The notes: generated from the sequence alone by a model not told the origin. Shown: positions 41,959 through 51,172, numbered from the stretch's first letter. The stretch: DNA of 55,592 nt from SIG575 sp045534165 (GCA_045534165.1 JAZSJD010000036.1:1-55592), one strand, 5' to 3'. Numbers and translations: made by a program.

Positions 41959-42888
41959 ATGGGTATTTTCAAAAAATTCAGCATGGGGCTGAAAAAAACA
42001 AGAGAAAGTATGGCAGGAGCAATCGAAAGTATGCTCCACGGTCGTAAAGAAATTGACGAAGAATTATATGAAGACCTTGAAGAAATTCTTGTGATGGGTG
42101 ACGTTGGTGTTACAACAGCAGGGGAAATTGTAGAAAAACTTCGTCAGAGAGTTAAACAGAATCATATCGGCACTCCCGAAAAAGTAAAAGAACAGATTAA
42201 AGAAATCGTTTCTGAAATGCTTAAAGGCGAAGAAGAAATGAGCCTTATCACTCAGCCTTCGGTAATTCTTGTTATCGGCGTCAACGGTGTCGGTAAAACA
42301 ACAACAATCGGTAAAATGGCTGCAATGTACAAAGCTCAGGGTAAAAAAGTTATTCTCGGTGCTGCAGATACTTTCAGAGCGGCTGCTATTGAACAGCTTG
42401 AAGTATGGGCAGAAAGAGCAGATGTTGATATTGTAAAACATAAAGAAGGTGCAGACCCTGCAGCAGTTGTTTACGATACAATCCAGGCGGGTATTGCAAG
42501 GAATGCGGACATAATTATCTGCGACACAGCAGGCAGACTTCATAACAAGAAAAATCTCATGGATGAGCTTGCTAAAATTTACAGAGTTATTGATAAAGAA
42601 CTTCCTTATTCTGACCGTGAAAGTCTGCTTGTTCTTGATGCAACAACAGGTCAGAACGCAGTAAATCAGGCAAGAGAATTCAAGAATGTTGCTGAAATCA
42701 CAGGCATTGTTCTTACAAAACTTGATGGTACAGCACGTGGCGGTGTTGTTCTTGCAATTAAAAATGATTTACGTGTTCCCGTTAAGTTTGTAGGTGTAGG
42801 AGAACAGATAGATGACCTTCAGCCTTTTAATCCCACTGCATTTGCAGAAGGTCTTTTTGACGCAGAAGTAAAACATGATGAGGACTGA
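41959..42888 (+). CDS. ftsY: Signal recognition particle receptor FtsY
   Basis: SRP GTPase that docks ribosome-SRP complexes at the membrane. 309 residues, a compact form with a short N-terminal A region, an NG domain with G1 VIGVNGVGKTTTIGKMA, DTFRAAAIEQLEVWAERA, DTAGRLHNKKNLMDEL and TKLDGTARGGVVLAI. It follows mrdA by 13 bases and precedes rdgB by two. Confidence 0.97.
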   Translation: MGIFKKFSMGLKKTRESMAGAIESMLHGRKEIDEELYEDLEEILVMGDVGVTTAGEIVEKLRQRVKQNHIGTPEKVKEQIKEIVSEMLKGEEEMSLITQPSVILVIGVNGVGKTTTIGKMAAMYKAQGKKVILGAADTFRAAAIEQLEVWAERADVDIVKHKEGADPAAVVYDTIQAGIARNADIIICDTAGRLHNKKNLMDELAKIYRVIDKELPYSDRESLLVLDATTGQNAVNQAREFKNVAEITGIVLTKLDGTARGGVVLAIKNDLRVPVKFVGVGEQIDDLQPFNPTAFAEGLFDAEVKHDED

Positions 42889-42890
42889 AA

Positions 42891-43490
42891 ATGGATTTTT
42901 TAATTGCTACTCATAACAAGAAAAAACAAGCAGAAATGCAGAGAGTTTTAGCCCCTTTAGGGATAAGCATTAAAACAGCCGAAGACCTGGGAATCAAACT
43001 TACTGAAGCTGAAGAAAATGGTAAAACTTTTTATGAAAATGCAAGAATAAAAGCTTTATCAGGTTGTGAGGAAAGCGGTCTTCCCTGCATTGCAGATGAT
43101 TCAGGTTTATGTGTTGATTATCTGAACGGTCAACCGGGTATTTATTCTGCAAGATATTCAGGCGAGCACGGTAATGATGAAGAAAATAATTTAAAACTTC
43201 TCAAAGAACTTGAAAACGTAGAAAAAGAAAAAAGAACTGCACAATTTGTTTGCAGTATTTCCTGCTGTTTTCCTGATGGCAGAGAAATTGCAGCAGAGGG
43301 AAAGTGCTACGGATATATCGGCTTTGAAAAACAGGGTAACGGTGGTTTTGGTTATGACCCGTTGTTTATAACAGAACGAGGTTGTTTCGGAGAACTTTCT
43401 GCCGAAGAAAAAGATGCAATAAGCCACAGAGGAAATGCACTAAGAATTCTTAAAGAAAAATTAGAAGCGGAGAATTTATATGACAAGTAA
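42891..43490 (+). CDS. rdgB: XTP/dITP diphosphatase (RdgB/HAM1)
   Basis: Removes non-canonical purine triphosphates to protect DNA and RNA. 199 residues; starts FLIATHNKKKQAEMQRVLAP and shows TFYENARIKAL, GLPCIADDSGLCVDYLNGQP, PGIYSARYSGEHG, GNGGFGYDPLFI and the closing AISHRGNALRILKEKL. All family blocks present. Overlaps yhbY by 11 bases. Confidence 0.96.
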   Translation: MDFLIATHNKKKQAEMQRVLAPLGISIKTAEDLGIKLTEAEENGKTFYENARIKALSGCEESGLPCIADDSGLCVDYLNGQPGIYSARYSGEHGNDEENNLKLLKELENVEKEKRTAQFVCSISCCFPDGREIAAEGKCYGYIGFEKQGNGGFGYDPLFITERGCFGELSAEEKDAISHRGNALRILKEKLEAENLYDK

Positions 43491-43815
43491 AGAAAGAGCA
43501 AATTTAAGAGGACAAGCAAACTCACTTGAAGTGTTGTATCAGATCGGTAAAGGCGGAATCAACGACGCTTTTATTGAACAGACAAAAGCTGCACTTAAAA
43601 AAAGAGAACTTATAAAGCTTAAAGTTCTTCTTGAATCTTCACCCATAACACCAAGAGAAGCAGCAGATGAAATTGCTGCAAAAACAGACTCGGAAGTTGT
43701 TCAGGTTATCGGAGGATGTATGATTTTTTATAAATACAATCCTGAACTTCATAAAGACGAAAAGAAAAAGCCTTCAGCAAAAAGGCTGTCTGATATAAAA
43801 GGAAAAAGAAAATGA
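43480..43815 (+). CDS. yhbY: YhbY-family RNA-binding (CRM domain) protein
   Basis: 111-residue CRM-domain protein thought to bind pre-50S ribosomal particles. The domain shows LRGQANSLEVLYQIGKGGIN (with the GxxG-type loop) and VVQVIGGCMIFYKYNPE; a basic tail (KRLSDIKGKRK) follows. Overlaps nadD by four bases. Confidence 0.93.
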   Translation: MTSKERANLRGQANSLEVLYQIGKGGINDAFIEQTKAALKKRELIKLKVLLESSPITPREAADEIAAKTDSEVVQVIGGCMIFYKYNPELHKDEKKKPSAKRLSDIKGKRK

Positions 43816-44390
43816 AAATAGGTCTTTTCGGAGGGACATTCAATCCTGTTCACAACGGACATGTAAATCTTGTAAAGAATTTTAAAGAAAAGCTTAACCT
43901 TGATAAAGTTCTTGTGATTCCAACAGCAACACCACCTCACAAACAGGCAAAAAATCTTGCAAGTGCTGAAGACAGAATCAATATGTGTAAACTTGCTTTC
44001 GGCAGTATGGCAGAAGTGAGCGATATTGAAATATCAAGAGGCGGTAGAAGCTACACGGTTGAAACTCTTGAAGAGTTGAAAAAGATTTATAAAGAAGATG
44101 ATTTTTATTTTCTTGTAGGTTCTGATATGTTGCTCAGTTTTAAAAGATGGTACAGATGGGAAGATATACTCAGTATGTGCACCCTTTGTGCAACAGACAG
44201 AAACAATGAAGAAAGCTGCAGAGATGCAGATGAAGATTTTTTCAATAAAATAATTTTTTGTGATTTTGATAAATTTGTAATCAGCTCAAGTGAAATCAGA
44301 GAGAAAATAAATCTGAAAGAAGATATTTCCTCTTTGATTCCCAAGGAAGTTATGGATTATATAAATGAAAAAGGATTATACAATGCTTGA
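43812..44390 (+). CDS. nadD: Nicotinate-nucleotide adenylyltransferase
   Basis: Converts nicotinate mononucleotide plus ATP to deamido-NAD in NAD synthesis. 192 residues with the nucleotidyltransferase motif GLFGGTFNPVHNGHVNL (HxGH), IPTATPPHK, YFLVGSDMLLSFKRW and the C-terminal ISSSEIREKI (SSSxIR) motif. Overlaps yqeK by eight bases. Confidence 0.97.
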   Translation: MKIGLFGGTFNPVHNGHVNLVKNFKEKLNLDKVLVIPTATPPHKQAKNLASAEDRINMCKLAFGSMAEVSDIEISRGGRSYTVETLEELKKIYKEDDFYFLVGSDMLLSFKRWYRWEDILSMCTLCATDRNNEESCRDADEDFFNKIIFCDFDKFVISSSEIREKINLKEDISSLIPKEVMDYINEKGLYNA

Positions 44391-44967
44391 CACAGAAAGA
44401 AACGAAGAATTTAAAGCAATAGTTAAGGAAAAACTAAAAGAAAACAGATTTATTCATTCTTTGAATGTTGCTGATTCAGCAAGGTTACTTGCACAAAAAT
44501 ACGGATGCGATGAAGAAAAAGCCTATACTTCAGGATTGCTCCATGATGTAATGAAAAATGCAACTGATGAAGAACAATTGCAGATTATCAGCAAAGCGGG
44601 AATGGAACTGACTGCTGAAGAAAAGAAAAATAAAAAATTGTGGCATGCAGTTGCAGGCACAGCTTTTCTCAAAGCAGAGCTTGATATAAAAGATGAAGAA
44701 ATAATCAATGCTGTAAGATATCACACAACAGCAAGAAAAAATATGTCAACACTTGAAAAGATTATTTATGTTGCGGATTTTATTTCTGCTGACAGAAATT
44801 ATCCCGGTGTTGATGAAGTGAGAGAAGCATCACAGGAAAGTCTTGAAAAAGCAATGATGATTGGTCTTGAGTTCTGTATTCACGAAATTGTGGAAAAGAA
44901 ACAGATTCTCCATCCGGACAGTGTAGATGCTTATAATGAAATTATATGTAAGGAGGCTTTGATATGA
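44383..44967 (+). CDS. yqeK: YqeK-family HD-domain nucleotide hydrolase
   Basis: HD-domain protein of the YqeK family; characterised members hydrolyse diadenosine tetraphosphate symmetrically. Metal-binding pattern is visible in FIHSLNVADSARLLAQKYG, SGLLHDVMKNATDEE, LWHAVAGTAFLKAEL and AVRYHTTARKNMSTLEKIIY plus VADFISADRNYPG. ATG at 44383 is chosen because AAAAGG lies eight bases upstream; an in-frame ATG at 44365 lies farther inside nadD. Overlaps rsfS by four bases. Gene order nadD-yqeK-rsfS is a common one. Confidence 0.93.
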   Translation: MLDTERNEEFKAIVKEKLKENRFIHSLNVADSARLLAQKYGCDEEKAYTSGLLHDVMKNATDEEQLQIISKAGMELTAEEKKNKKLWHAVAGTAFLKAELDIKDEEIINAVRYHTTARKNMSTLEKIIYVADFISADRNYPGVDEVREASQESLEKAMMIGLEFCIHEIVEKKQILHPDSVDAYNEIICKEALI

Positions 44968-45314
44968 AATATGAAGAGCTTATAAAAAATATTGTAAAAG
45001 TACTTGATGAGAAAAAAGCAGAAGATATTAAAATTATTGAAACTGCTGAGCTCACAATTGTAGCCGATTCGTTTATTGTAGCAAGCGGTACATCAAACAC
45101 TCATGTAAGATCTTTGTCAGGTGATGTTGAGGAGGAAATATCAAAACTCGGCATTGAACCTGAACACATTGAAGGCAGAGCAACAGGCTGGATCCTTATT
45201 GACTATGGCACAGTTGTTGTTCACATCTTTGACAGACAGAGCAGAGAGTATTATAATATTGAAAGACTTTGGCAGGATGCAAGCATCAAAACAGCCGAAG
45301 ATGTTCTTGGTTAA
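44964..45314 (+). CDS. rsfS: Ribosomal silencing factor RsfS
   Basis: Binds ribosomal protein L14 and blocks subunit joining when nutrients are low. 116 residues: VKVLDEKKAEDIKIIETAEL, DSFIVASGTSNTHVRSL, EGRATGWILIDYGTVVVHIF and REYYNIERLW are family blocks. Located between yqeK and leuS. Confidence 0.96.
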   Translation: MKYEELIKNIVKVLDEKKAEDIKIIETAELTIVADSFIVASGTSNTHVRSLSGDVEEEISKLGIEPEHIEGRATGWILIDYGTVVVHIFDRQSREYYNIERLWQDASIKTAEDVLG

Positions 45315-45336
45315 TTCAGTTAGGAGTTGAAATAAA

Positions 45337-47739
45337 ATGAACTATGATTTCAGAGCCACCGAAAAGAAGTGGCAGGACAAATGGGAAGAAGCAGGAGTTT
45401 TCCATGCTGAAGACAATTCAGAAAAAGAAAAATTTTATGCTCTCGTAGAATTCCCTTATCCCAGCGGTGCAGGTATGCACGTTGGTCACATCAAAGCATA
45501 TTCAGGTCTTGAAGTTGTGTCCAGAAAACGCAGAATGGAAGGATATAATGTTCTTTTCCCCATTGGCTTTGATGCATACGGACTTCCCACAGAAAACTAT
45601 GCTATAAAAACAGGTATCCATCCCAGACAGGTTACAGATGACAACATTGCAAAATTTACTTCACAGCTTAGACGTGTAGGTTTCTCTTTCGATTGGAACA
45701 GAGTAGTTGACACAACTGAAGAAGGATACTATAAATGGACACAGTGGATTTTCCTTAAAATGTTTGAAAACGGACTTGCTTTCAGAGACAAGACTCTTGT
45801 AAACTATTGTCCTTCTTGTAAAGTTGTTCTTTCCAACGAAGATTCACAGGGTGGCAAATGTGATATCTGTCACAACGATATTGTTCAGAAATCAAAAGAC
45901 GTTTGGTATCTCAGAATCACAGAATATGCAGATAAACTTCTTGAAGGTCTTGAAGGTGTAGACTATCTTCCCAATGTAAAACTTCAGCAGGAAAACTGGA
46001 TTGGTAAATCAACAGGTGCTTTTGTTAACTTCAGAGTTAAAGACACAGACGAAACACTCAGAATTTATACAACACGTCCTGATACTCTTTTCGGCGTAAC
46101 ATTTATGGTTATGGCTCCTGAACATCCTATGCTGGATCAGTATAAGGATAAAATCGAAAATTTCGCAGAAGTAGAAGCTTACAGAACTGAATGTGCAAAG
46201 AAAACTGAATTTGAAAGAACACAGCTTGTGAAAGATAAAACAGGTGTTAAATTGTCAGGCTTTGTGGGCATTAACCCCGTTAATTCCAAAGAAATTCCTA
46301 TTTTCATTTCAGACTATGTTATGATGGGTTACGGTACAGGTGCAATTATGGCTGTTCCTGCACATGACCAGAGAGACTATGATTTTGCAAAAAAATTCGG
46401 CATTGATATCATTGAGGTTATCAAAGGCGGAGATATTGAAAAAGAAGCTTACACAGGCGATGGCGAAATGGTTAACTCTGATTACCTTAACGGTTACACA
46501 GATAAAAAATCGTCAATTGCACGTGTGCTTGAAGAACTTGAAAAACAGGGCATCGGCGAAAAAGGTGTTCAGTATAAAATGAAAGACTGGGCATTCAACC
46601 GTCAGCGTTATTGGGGCGAGCCTATTCCCATTGTTCATTGTCCCGATTGCGGAATGGTTGCAGTTCCCTATGAAGAACTTCCCCTTCTTCTTCCAAAAGT
46701 TGAAAACTTTGAGCCTGGTTCAGACGGTGAAAGCCCCCTTGCAAAAATTGAATCATTTGTAAATTGCACTTGTCCCAAGTGTGGCGCAAAAGCAAAAAGA
46801 GAAACAGACACAATGCCTCAGTGGGCAGGTTCATCATGGTATTTCCTCAGATATATTGACCCTCACAACACAGAATGTTTTGCTGATATGGAAAAACTTA
46901 AATATTGGGGACAGGTTGACTGGTACAATGGCGGCATGGAACACGTAACACGTCACCTTATCTATTCTCGTTTCTGGCATAAGTTCCTTTATGATATCGG
47001 TGCAGTTCCCACTTCAGAACCTTATGCAAAGAGAACTGCTCAGGGTCTTATTCTCGGACCTGACGGAGTTAAGATGTCAAAATCAAGAGGAAATGTTATT
47101 GACCCCAATGACGTTGTTGATTCCTTTGGTGCAGATGTGCTTCGTACATACGTGCTCTTTATGGGTGATTATGAAAAAGCAGCTCCCTGGTCAGAAGACA
47201 GTGTAAGAGGTTGTAAGAGATTTATCGACAGAGTATGGAATCTCCAGACTATTCTTACAGAGGGTGATGAATATTCAGAAAAACTTGAAGTTTCATTCAA
47301 CAAAACAATCAAGAAAGTATCAAGCGATATAGAATCTCTTAAATACAACACAGCTATTGCAGCTCTTATGACTCTTCTTAATGAAATTTATGATGCAGGT
47401 GCAGTAACAAGAAAAGAACTTTCAACATTCATTTCTCTTCTTAATCCCTTTGCTCCTCATGTTACAGAAGAAATCAATGAAATTCTCGGCGGAAATATGC
47501 TTGCAACAAGCCCGTGGCCTTCATATGATGAAGCAAAATGTGTTGATGCAACAATTGAAATCGTTGTTCAGATAAACGGTAAAGTAAGAACAAAACTTAA
47601 CATTCCTGCTGAAATCTCAAATGAAGAAGCAATTGCTATTGCTAAAGAGGATGAGAGAATCAAGGAAGCAATTGAAGGAAAAACAATTGTAAAAGAACTT
47701 TATGTTAAAGGCAGACTCGTAAATATTGTTGTGAAATAA
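45337..47739 (+). CDS. leuS: Leucyl-tRNA synthetase
   Basis: Class I synthetase charging tRNA-Leu. 800 residues: HIGH-type motif in YPSGAGMHVGHIKAYSGLEV, zinc-type Cys clusters (CPSCKVVLSNE and CDICH), the editing domain (TTRPDTLFGVTFMVMAPEHP; GTGAIMAVPAHDQRDYDF), a second Cys pair (CPDCGMVAVP, CPKCGAKAK), WYNGGMEHVTRHLIYSRFW and the KMSKS motif GVKMSKSRGNVIDPND. No T-box precedes it because it lies at the end of a long operon. Confidence 0.98.
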   Translation: MNYDFRATEKKWQDKWEEAGVFHAEDNSEKEKFYALVEFPYPSGAGMHVGHIKAYSGLEVVSRKRRMEGYNVLFPIGFDAYGLPTENYAIKTGIHPRQVTDDNIAKFTSQLRRVGFSFDWNRVVDTTEEGYYKWTQWIFLKMFENGLAFRDKTLVNYCPSCKVVLSNEDSQGGKCDICHNDIVQKSKDVWYLRITEYADKLLEGLEGVDYLPNVKLQQENWIGKSTGAFVNFRVKDTDETLRIYTTRPDTLFGVTFMVMAPEHPMLDQYKDKIENFAEVEAYRTECAKKTEFERTQLVKDKTGVKLSGFVGINPVNSKEIPIFISDYVMMGYGTGAIMAVPAHDQRDYDFAKKFGIDIIEVIKGGDIEKEAYTGDGEMVNSDYLNGYTDKKSSIARVLEELEKQGIGEKGVQYKMKDWAFNRQRYWGEPIPIVHCPDCGMVAVPYEELPLLLPKVENFEPGSDGESPLAKIESFVNCTCPKCGAKAKRETDTMPQWAGSSWYFLRYIDPHNTECFADMEKLKYWGQVDWYNGGMEHVTRHLIYSRFWHKFLYDIGAVPTSEPYAKRTAQGLILGPDGVKMSKSRGNVIDPNDVVDSFGADVLRTYVLFMGDYEKAAPWSEDSVRGCKRFIDRVWNLQTILTEGDEYSEKLEVSFNKTIKKVSSDIESLKYNTAIAALMTLLNEIYDAGAVTRKELSTFISLLNPFAPHVTEEINEILGGNMLATSPWPSYDEAKCVDATIEIVVQINGKVRTKLNIPAEISNEEAIAIAKEDERIKEAIEGKTIVKELYVKGRLVNIVVK

Positions 47740-47743
47740 TTTT

Positions 47744-47783
47744 AAAAACTGCACTTGATTTTTCAAGTGCAGTTTTTCTTTAA
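47744..47783 (+). terminator. Intrinsic terminator ending the mreB-leuS operon
   Basis: Perfect 15-bp stem AAAAACTGCACTTGA/TCAAGTGCAGTTTTT (47744-47758, 47763-47777), loop TTTT, then CTTT. Confidence 0.92.
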
Positions 47784-47790
47784 ATAAACA

Positions 47791-47819
47791 TTGACTTTTT
47801 AATATGGTTTAGATATAAT
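47791..47819 (+). promoter_or_regulatory. Promoter of the zinc-ribbon membrane protein gene
   Basis: TTGACT (47791-47796), 17-bp spacer, perfect TATAAT (47814-47819); strong AGGAGG ribosome site precedes the ATG at 47875. Confidence 0.75.
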
Positions 47820-47874
47820 CCAATTATAAGAGTTAATAAACTAAAATCAAGTTATATTTTCAGGAGGATGGATT

Positions 47875-48387
47875 ATGATTTGTCAGAATTGCGGTACAGA
47901 GAACAGAGATGAACAGAAGTTTTGTAAAAGTTGCGGAGCCAGTTTAATACAGGCACAGCCACCGCAGTTCCAGGTGAAAATTTGCCCTGTTTGCGGATGT
48001 GAAATGGCACTTAACAGCACTGTTTGTAATGCTTGCGGATATGATGAAGCAAATGCATATATACAGGAGCAACCCGAACAGGAAAAGGGTAAAAAGAAAA
48101 AAGGTGGTACAGCTCCCGTAACAACAATCGGTCAGTATATGGGATGGACGATTCTTTATATGATTCCTTTTATTGGATTTATTTTTACTATTGTTTTTGC
48201 TGCAATGGGTTCACATAAAAACAGAGCAAACTTCTTCAGAGCACTTCTTATCTGGAACCTGATTATTTTAGTTATTGGTATAATAGCAATTGTAATCATT
48301 GTAGTAGCAGGTGCAAGTTTGCCGGCTCTTTTATCATTGATTGTGTCAATGTTTGTGCCTTCATCAAACATTGCGTATACATATTGA
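47875..48387 (+). CDS. Membrane protein with two zinc ribbons, function unknown
   Basis: 170 residues. Two N-terminal zinc-ribbon motifs, CQNCGTENRDEQKFCKSCG (1-21) and CPVCGCEMALNSTVCNACG (~37-56), are followed by a Lys/Gly linker (EKGKKKKGG) and two hydrophobic segments (WTILYMIPFIGFIFTIVFAA and LIIIVIGIIAIVIIV-like helix). Ribbon plus membrane proteins of this kind are widespread in Clostridia and uncharacterised. Monocistronic by promoter and terminator. Confidence 0.85.
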   Translation: MICQNCGTENRDEQKFCKSCGASLIQAQPPQFQVKICPVCGCEMALNSTVCNACGYDEANAYIQEQPEQEKGKKKKGGTAPVTTIGQYMGWTILYMIPFIGFIFTIVFAAMGSHKNRANFFRALLIWNLIILVIGIIAIVIIVVAGASLPALLSLIVSMFVPSSNIAYTY

Positions 48388-48407
48388 TTTTTCACATTAA
48401 CAAATTC

Positions 48408-48446
48408 AAAGACCTTTTCAGTCATAAAACTGAAAAGGTCTTTTGG
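48408..48446. terminator. Intrinsic terminator between convergent genes
   Basis: Perfect 15-bp stem AAAGACCTTTTCAGT/ACTGAAAAGGTCTTT (48408-48422, 48429-48443), loop CATAAA; serves the zinc-ribbon gene and, more weakly, asnS. Confidence 0.85.
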
Positions 48447-49820
48447 TTATCTTATTGAACCTACCGTACGGGGATAAAGAATCACATCACGGATGTTCTG
48501 GATACCGGTTACATACATAATGATTCTTTCGAATCCCAGGCCGAATCCGCTGTGTGGAACAGAACCGTATTTTCTCAAATCAAGATAATCAGAATAATCA
48601 TCAAGGTTCATATTTCTCACTTTCATTGCCTCAACTAATTTATCGTAATCAGCTTCTCTTTCACTGCAACCTATAATTTCTCCCACTCCGGGGACAAGTA
48701 AATCTGTGGCAGCAACTGTTTTACCGTCAGGATTCTGTTTCATATAGAAAGATTTGATTTCTTTGGGGTAATTTATTATGAAAACAGGTTTTTTGAAAAC
48801 GTCTTCTGTTATATACCTTTCGTGCTCTGTCTGCAAATCGCATCCCCATTGGACAGGATATTGAAAATCTTTCCCTGATTTTTTCAGAAGTTCAATTGCT
48901 TCCGTATATTCAAGAATTGCGAAATCCTGTCTGATAAGGTTTTCAAGCTTTTCTATTAAACCTTTTTCAAAGTGCTGATTGAAAAAAGAGAGTTCATCAG
49001 GACATTTTTCAATTACATCAGCTACAATATATTTAATCATTTCTTCTGCAATTTCGATGATATCTTCTAATTCGGCGAATGCAACTTCCGGTTCAACGTG
49101 CCAGAATTCGGCAACGTGACGAGGGGTGTTGCTTTTTTCAGCCCTGAAAGACGGGCCGAAAGTATAGATTTTACCAAAAGCCATTGCCGCAACTTCCCCT
49201 TCAAGCTGACCTGAAACGCTGAGGCCTGCTCGTTTCGAGAAAAAGTCATCAGAATAGTATTCATCCTGATTTTTATATTTGTCGCTGTACCCGATAGTGG
49301 TGACTTTGAACATTTCTCCGGCACCTTCGCAGTCGCTTCCTGTAATCAGAGGTGTATGCACATAAACGTAACCTCTTTCCTGAAAATAACGGTGAATTGC
49401 ATCAGCCATAACAGAGCGGACTCTGAAAACTGCATTGAAGGTATTTGTTCTTGTTCTTATGTGGGGCATTGTTCGTAAAAATTCAAGAGTATGTCGCTTT
49501 TTCTGCAAAGGATAATCAGCAGGGCATTTACCCAGAAGTTTTATTTCCTCTGCTTCAATTTCAAACCCACCCTGACGTGCCGCAACCACTTTGCCTGTTA
49601 CCTGAATAGCTGCTCCCAACTTTAAACATTCCGTGTCAATATCTGCAAATTCGGATTTGTCAATAACAATTTGCAAGTGTTTGAGTGTTGTACCGTCATT
49701 CAATTCGATAAACGCCATATTTTTTGAATCGCGTGAAGTTCTTACCCATCCGCAAACAGTAACATTTTTATCTGCATAATGTTCCTGTGACATAATGTCT
49801 TTTATGTCGACGTGTTTCAT
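48447..49820 (-). CDS. asnS: Asparaginyl-tRNA synthetase
   Basis: Class II synthetase charging tRNA-Asn. 457 residues with an N-terminal OB-fold anticodon domain (VTVCGWVRTSRDSKNMAFIE), then IRTRTNTFNAVFRVRSVMAD, YVHTPLITGSDCEGAGEMFK, motif 2 (GPSFRAEKSNTPRHVAEFWH) and the motif 3 region GFGLGFERIIMYVTGIQNIR. Distinguished from AspRS by length and the Asn-type VHTPLITGSDCEGAGE block. AAAGGAG ribosome site. The short gap after the lipoprotein terminator leaves little room for its own promoter or a T-box. Confidence 0.97.
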   Translation of the reverse strand: MKHVDIKDIMSQEHYADKNVTVCGWVRTSRDSKNMAFIELNDGTTLKHLQIVIDKSEFADIDTECLKLGAAIQVTGKVVAARQGGFEIEAEEIKLLGKCPADYPLQKKRHTLEFLRTMPHIRTRTNTFNAVFRVRSVMADAIHRYFQERGYVYVHTPLITGSDCEGAGEMFKVTTIGYSDKYKNQDEYYSDDFFSKRAGLSVSGQLEGEVAAMAFGKIYTFGPSFRAEKSNTPRHVAEFWHVEPEVAFAELEDIIEIAEEMIKYIVADVIEKCPDELSFFNQHFEKGLIEKLENLIRQDFAILEYTEAIELLKKSGKDFQYPVQWGCDLQTEHERYITEDVFKKPVFIINYPKEIKSFYMKQNPDGKTVAATDLLVPGVGEIIGCSEREADYDKLVEAMKVRNMNLDDYSDYLDLRKYGSVPHSGFGLGFERIIMYVTGIQNIRDVILYPRTVGSIR

Positions 49821-49847
49821 TTTTAGTTTACTCCTTTCGCAAAAGGC

Positions 49848-49880
49848 AAAATAAAGAGGGCTGATTTTTACCAGCCCTCT
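49848..49880 (-). terminator. Intrinsic terminator after the BMP-type lipoprotein gene
   Basis: Minus-strand stem AGAGGGCTG/CAGCCCTCT (49880-49872, 49863-49855), 8-base loop, then TTATTTT. asnS begins about 30 bases downstream. Confidence 0.85.
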
Positions 49881-49896
49881 GAAAATTGAATTTTAA

Positions 49897-50820
49897 TTAA
49901 AACTTGATTGTTTCAGCTTTTTCAAGGTCCCAAGTGTTTTCTGTGAAGTTAAGCCTTGCTTTTGTCATGTTGGCATCGGCATCTTTGCTTTCATAATCTT
50001 CTGCAGGGATGAAATCACAGAAACCTGTTTCTACACCTGCATAATAGTCGCCCATTTCTGAGAACTTACCAAGAGTAATGTTTTCAATCAATGTGATGTA
50101 ATAAATGTGCCAGTTTGTAACAACTGTACCATATGTGTCGATGCTTTCGCCATTAATAACTTTAGCACCGGGAGCAACTGCGTTAACACCAAGTTTGAAA
50201 GCGTTACTTAATTCTTCATTCTCTTCTGTAAGAGCGATGTTTGCTTTGCCGAGTTTTGTAGCAGCGGCAACACCTGCGAGTGCATAAGCTTCATCATAAT
50301 CAGGATAGAAGCAGTGGAAGTTATCTAAGCTTTCATATTTCTTTGTGTTGTCAAGACATACGAAAATGATATCTTTGTAGCTCTCAATGTTATCAACGTC
50401 TGTGTAAGAACCGCTTGCGAAACCGTAAACAACTTCTGTAAAAGCAGGCTCTGTTGAAAGAACAACGTTACAACCACTTTCTTTTACACAAGAAATGATA
50501 GAGTCTTTGATTTTCTGTTCGCAGACATCTGTGAGTTTATTGGTGTTTTTGTCAAATTCAACAGGAAGTTTGTTTTTCGGAATTGTACCTGCAATACCGT
50601 ATGTGCCCCACATTCTGTCGATTGCCTGGTTCTGAATGTTAGCTTCTGTGCCTTCTCTTTCATAGTCGCTTGAATAAAGAATACCAATACGGATATTTTT
50701 TGCTTCAACGCCTTTGAGAGCAACTTCAAGAGGTGCGTCCTGTATAAGGTCGCATGAAGAAAGAGCAAGAACTAATACTGCAGCCATAATAATTGTAATA
50801 AGTTTTTTGAACTTTTTCAT
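49897..50820 (-). CDS. BMP/PnrA-like substrate-binding lipoprotein
   Basis: 307-residue lipoprotein (LITIIMAAVLVLALSSC, lipobox LSSC) resembling the basic membrane protein family of ABC-transporter receptors, which often bind purine nucleosides. Supporting stretches: IRIGILYSSDYEREG, SGCNVVLSTEPAF, FHCFYPDYDEAYALAGVAAA and FKLGVNAVAPGAKVING. No ATPase or permease is next to it, so transport function is uncertain; it may be an orphan receptor. TTGGAGG ribosome site. Confidence 0.72.
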   Translation of the reverse strand: MKKFKKLITIIMAAVLVLALSSCDLIQDAPLEVALKGVEAKNIRIGILYSSDYEREGTEANIQNQAIDRMWGTYGIAGTIPKNKLPVEFDKNTNKLTDVCEQKIKDSIISCVKESGCNVVLSTEPAFTEVVYGFASGSYTDVDNIESYKDIIFVCLDNTKKYESLDNFHCFYPDYDEAYALAGVAAATKLGKANIALTEENEELSNAFKLGVNAVAPGAKVINGESIDTYGTVVTNWHIYYITLIENITLGKFSEMGDYYAGVETGFCDFIPAEDYESKDADANMTKARLNFTENTWDLEKAETIKF

Positions 50821-50879
50821 AAGAGTTTATACCTCCAATACTTGTGAGTCGGATTACTCCAACGCCACATAATAATAAT

Positions 50880-50908
50880 AGTATATATTAATTTGCCAAA
50901 TATTGCAA
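50880..50908 (-). promoter_or_regulatory. Promoter of the BMP-type lipoprotein gene
   Basis: Minus strand: TTGCAA (50908-50903), 17-bp spacer, TATACT (50885-50880). Confidence 0.5.
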
Positions 50909-51079
50909 TACTATTTTTACAATTTTTCGATTAATGGGTGGCTAAACGCAATAATTTTTTTAAAGTCCGCCCAAAAAATGATATTTTGTAAATTTAGTTA
51001 TATTTGACTAATTTCACATAAAACACTTTGCAAAATAACCAAATTTAATAAAATTTAATAGAAATTTCACTAAAACCTA

Positions 51080-51108
51080 TTTACATATCATAATCTTTGT
51101 GGTAAAAT
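51080..51108 (+). promoter_or_regulatory. Promoter of the 51173 cohesin-like/dockerin gene
   Basis: TTTACA (51080-51085), 17-bp spacer, TAAAAT (51103-51108); AGAAAGAGG ribosome site before the ATG. Confidence 0.6.
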
Positions 51109-51172
51109 CCCATTGTAGAATAAGATAAAAGTGTAATTATCTGCATTTTTATAAGAAAGAGGTCTGAATTTA

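Larger units (their letters stand above)
50821..51172. other. 352-base AT-rich intergenic region between divergent promoters
   Basis: The longest gene-free stretch. It holds the promoters of the lipoprotein (minus) and the cohesin-like gene (plus). Two near-copies of ATTTCAC(A)TAAAAC lie at 51011-51024 and 51064-51076, and a weak GGGTGG/CCGCCC pairing near 50936-50980. No coding signal or RNA gene was recognised. Confidence 0.6.

Noticed and set aside
49821..49896. T-box riboswitch upstream of asnS
   Set aside because: The gap is 76 bases and is occupied by the terminator of the upstream gene; no specifier loop or TGGNACC-like element is present.
50936..50985. Riboswitch-like GGGTGG/CCGCCC pairing in the intergenic region
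   Set aside because: Only six pairs around a large T-rich loop; no conserved riboswitch core and no terminator follows.
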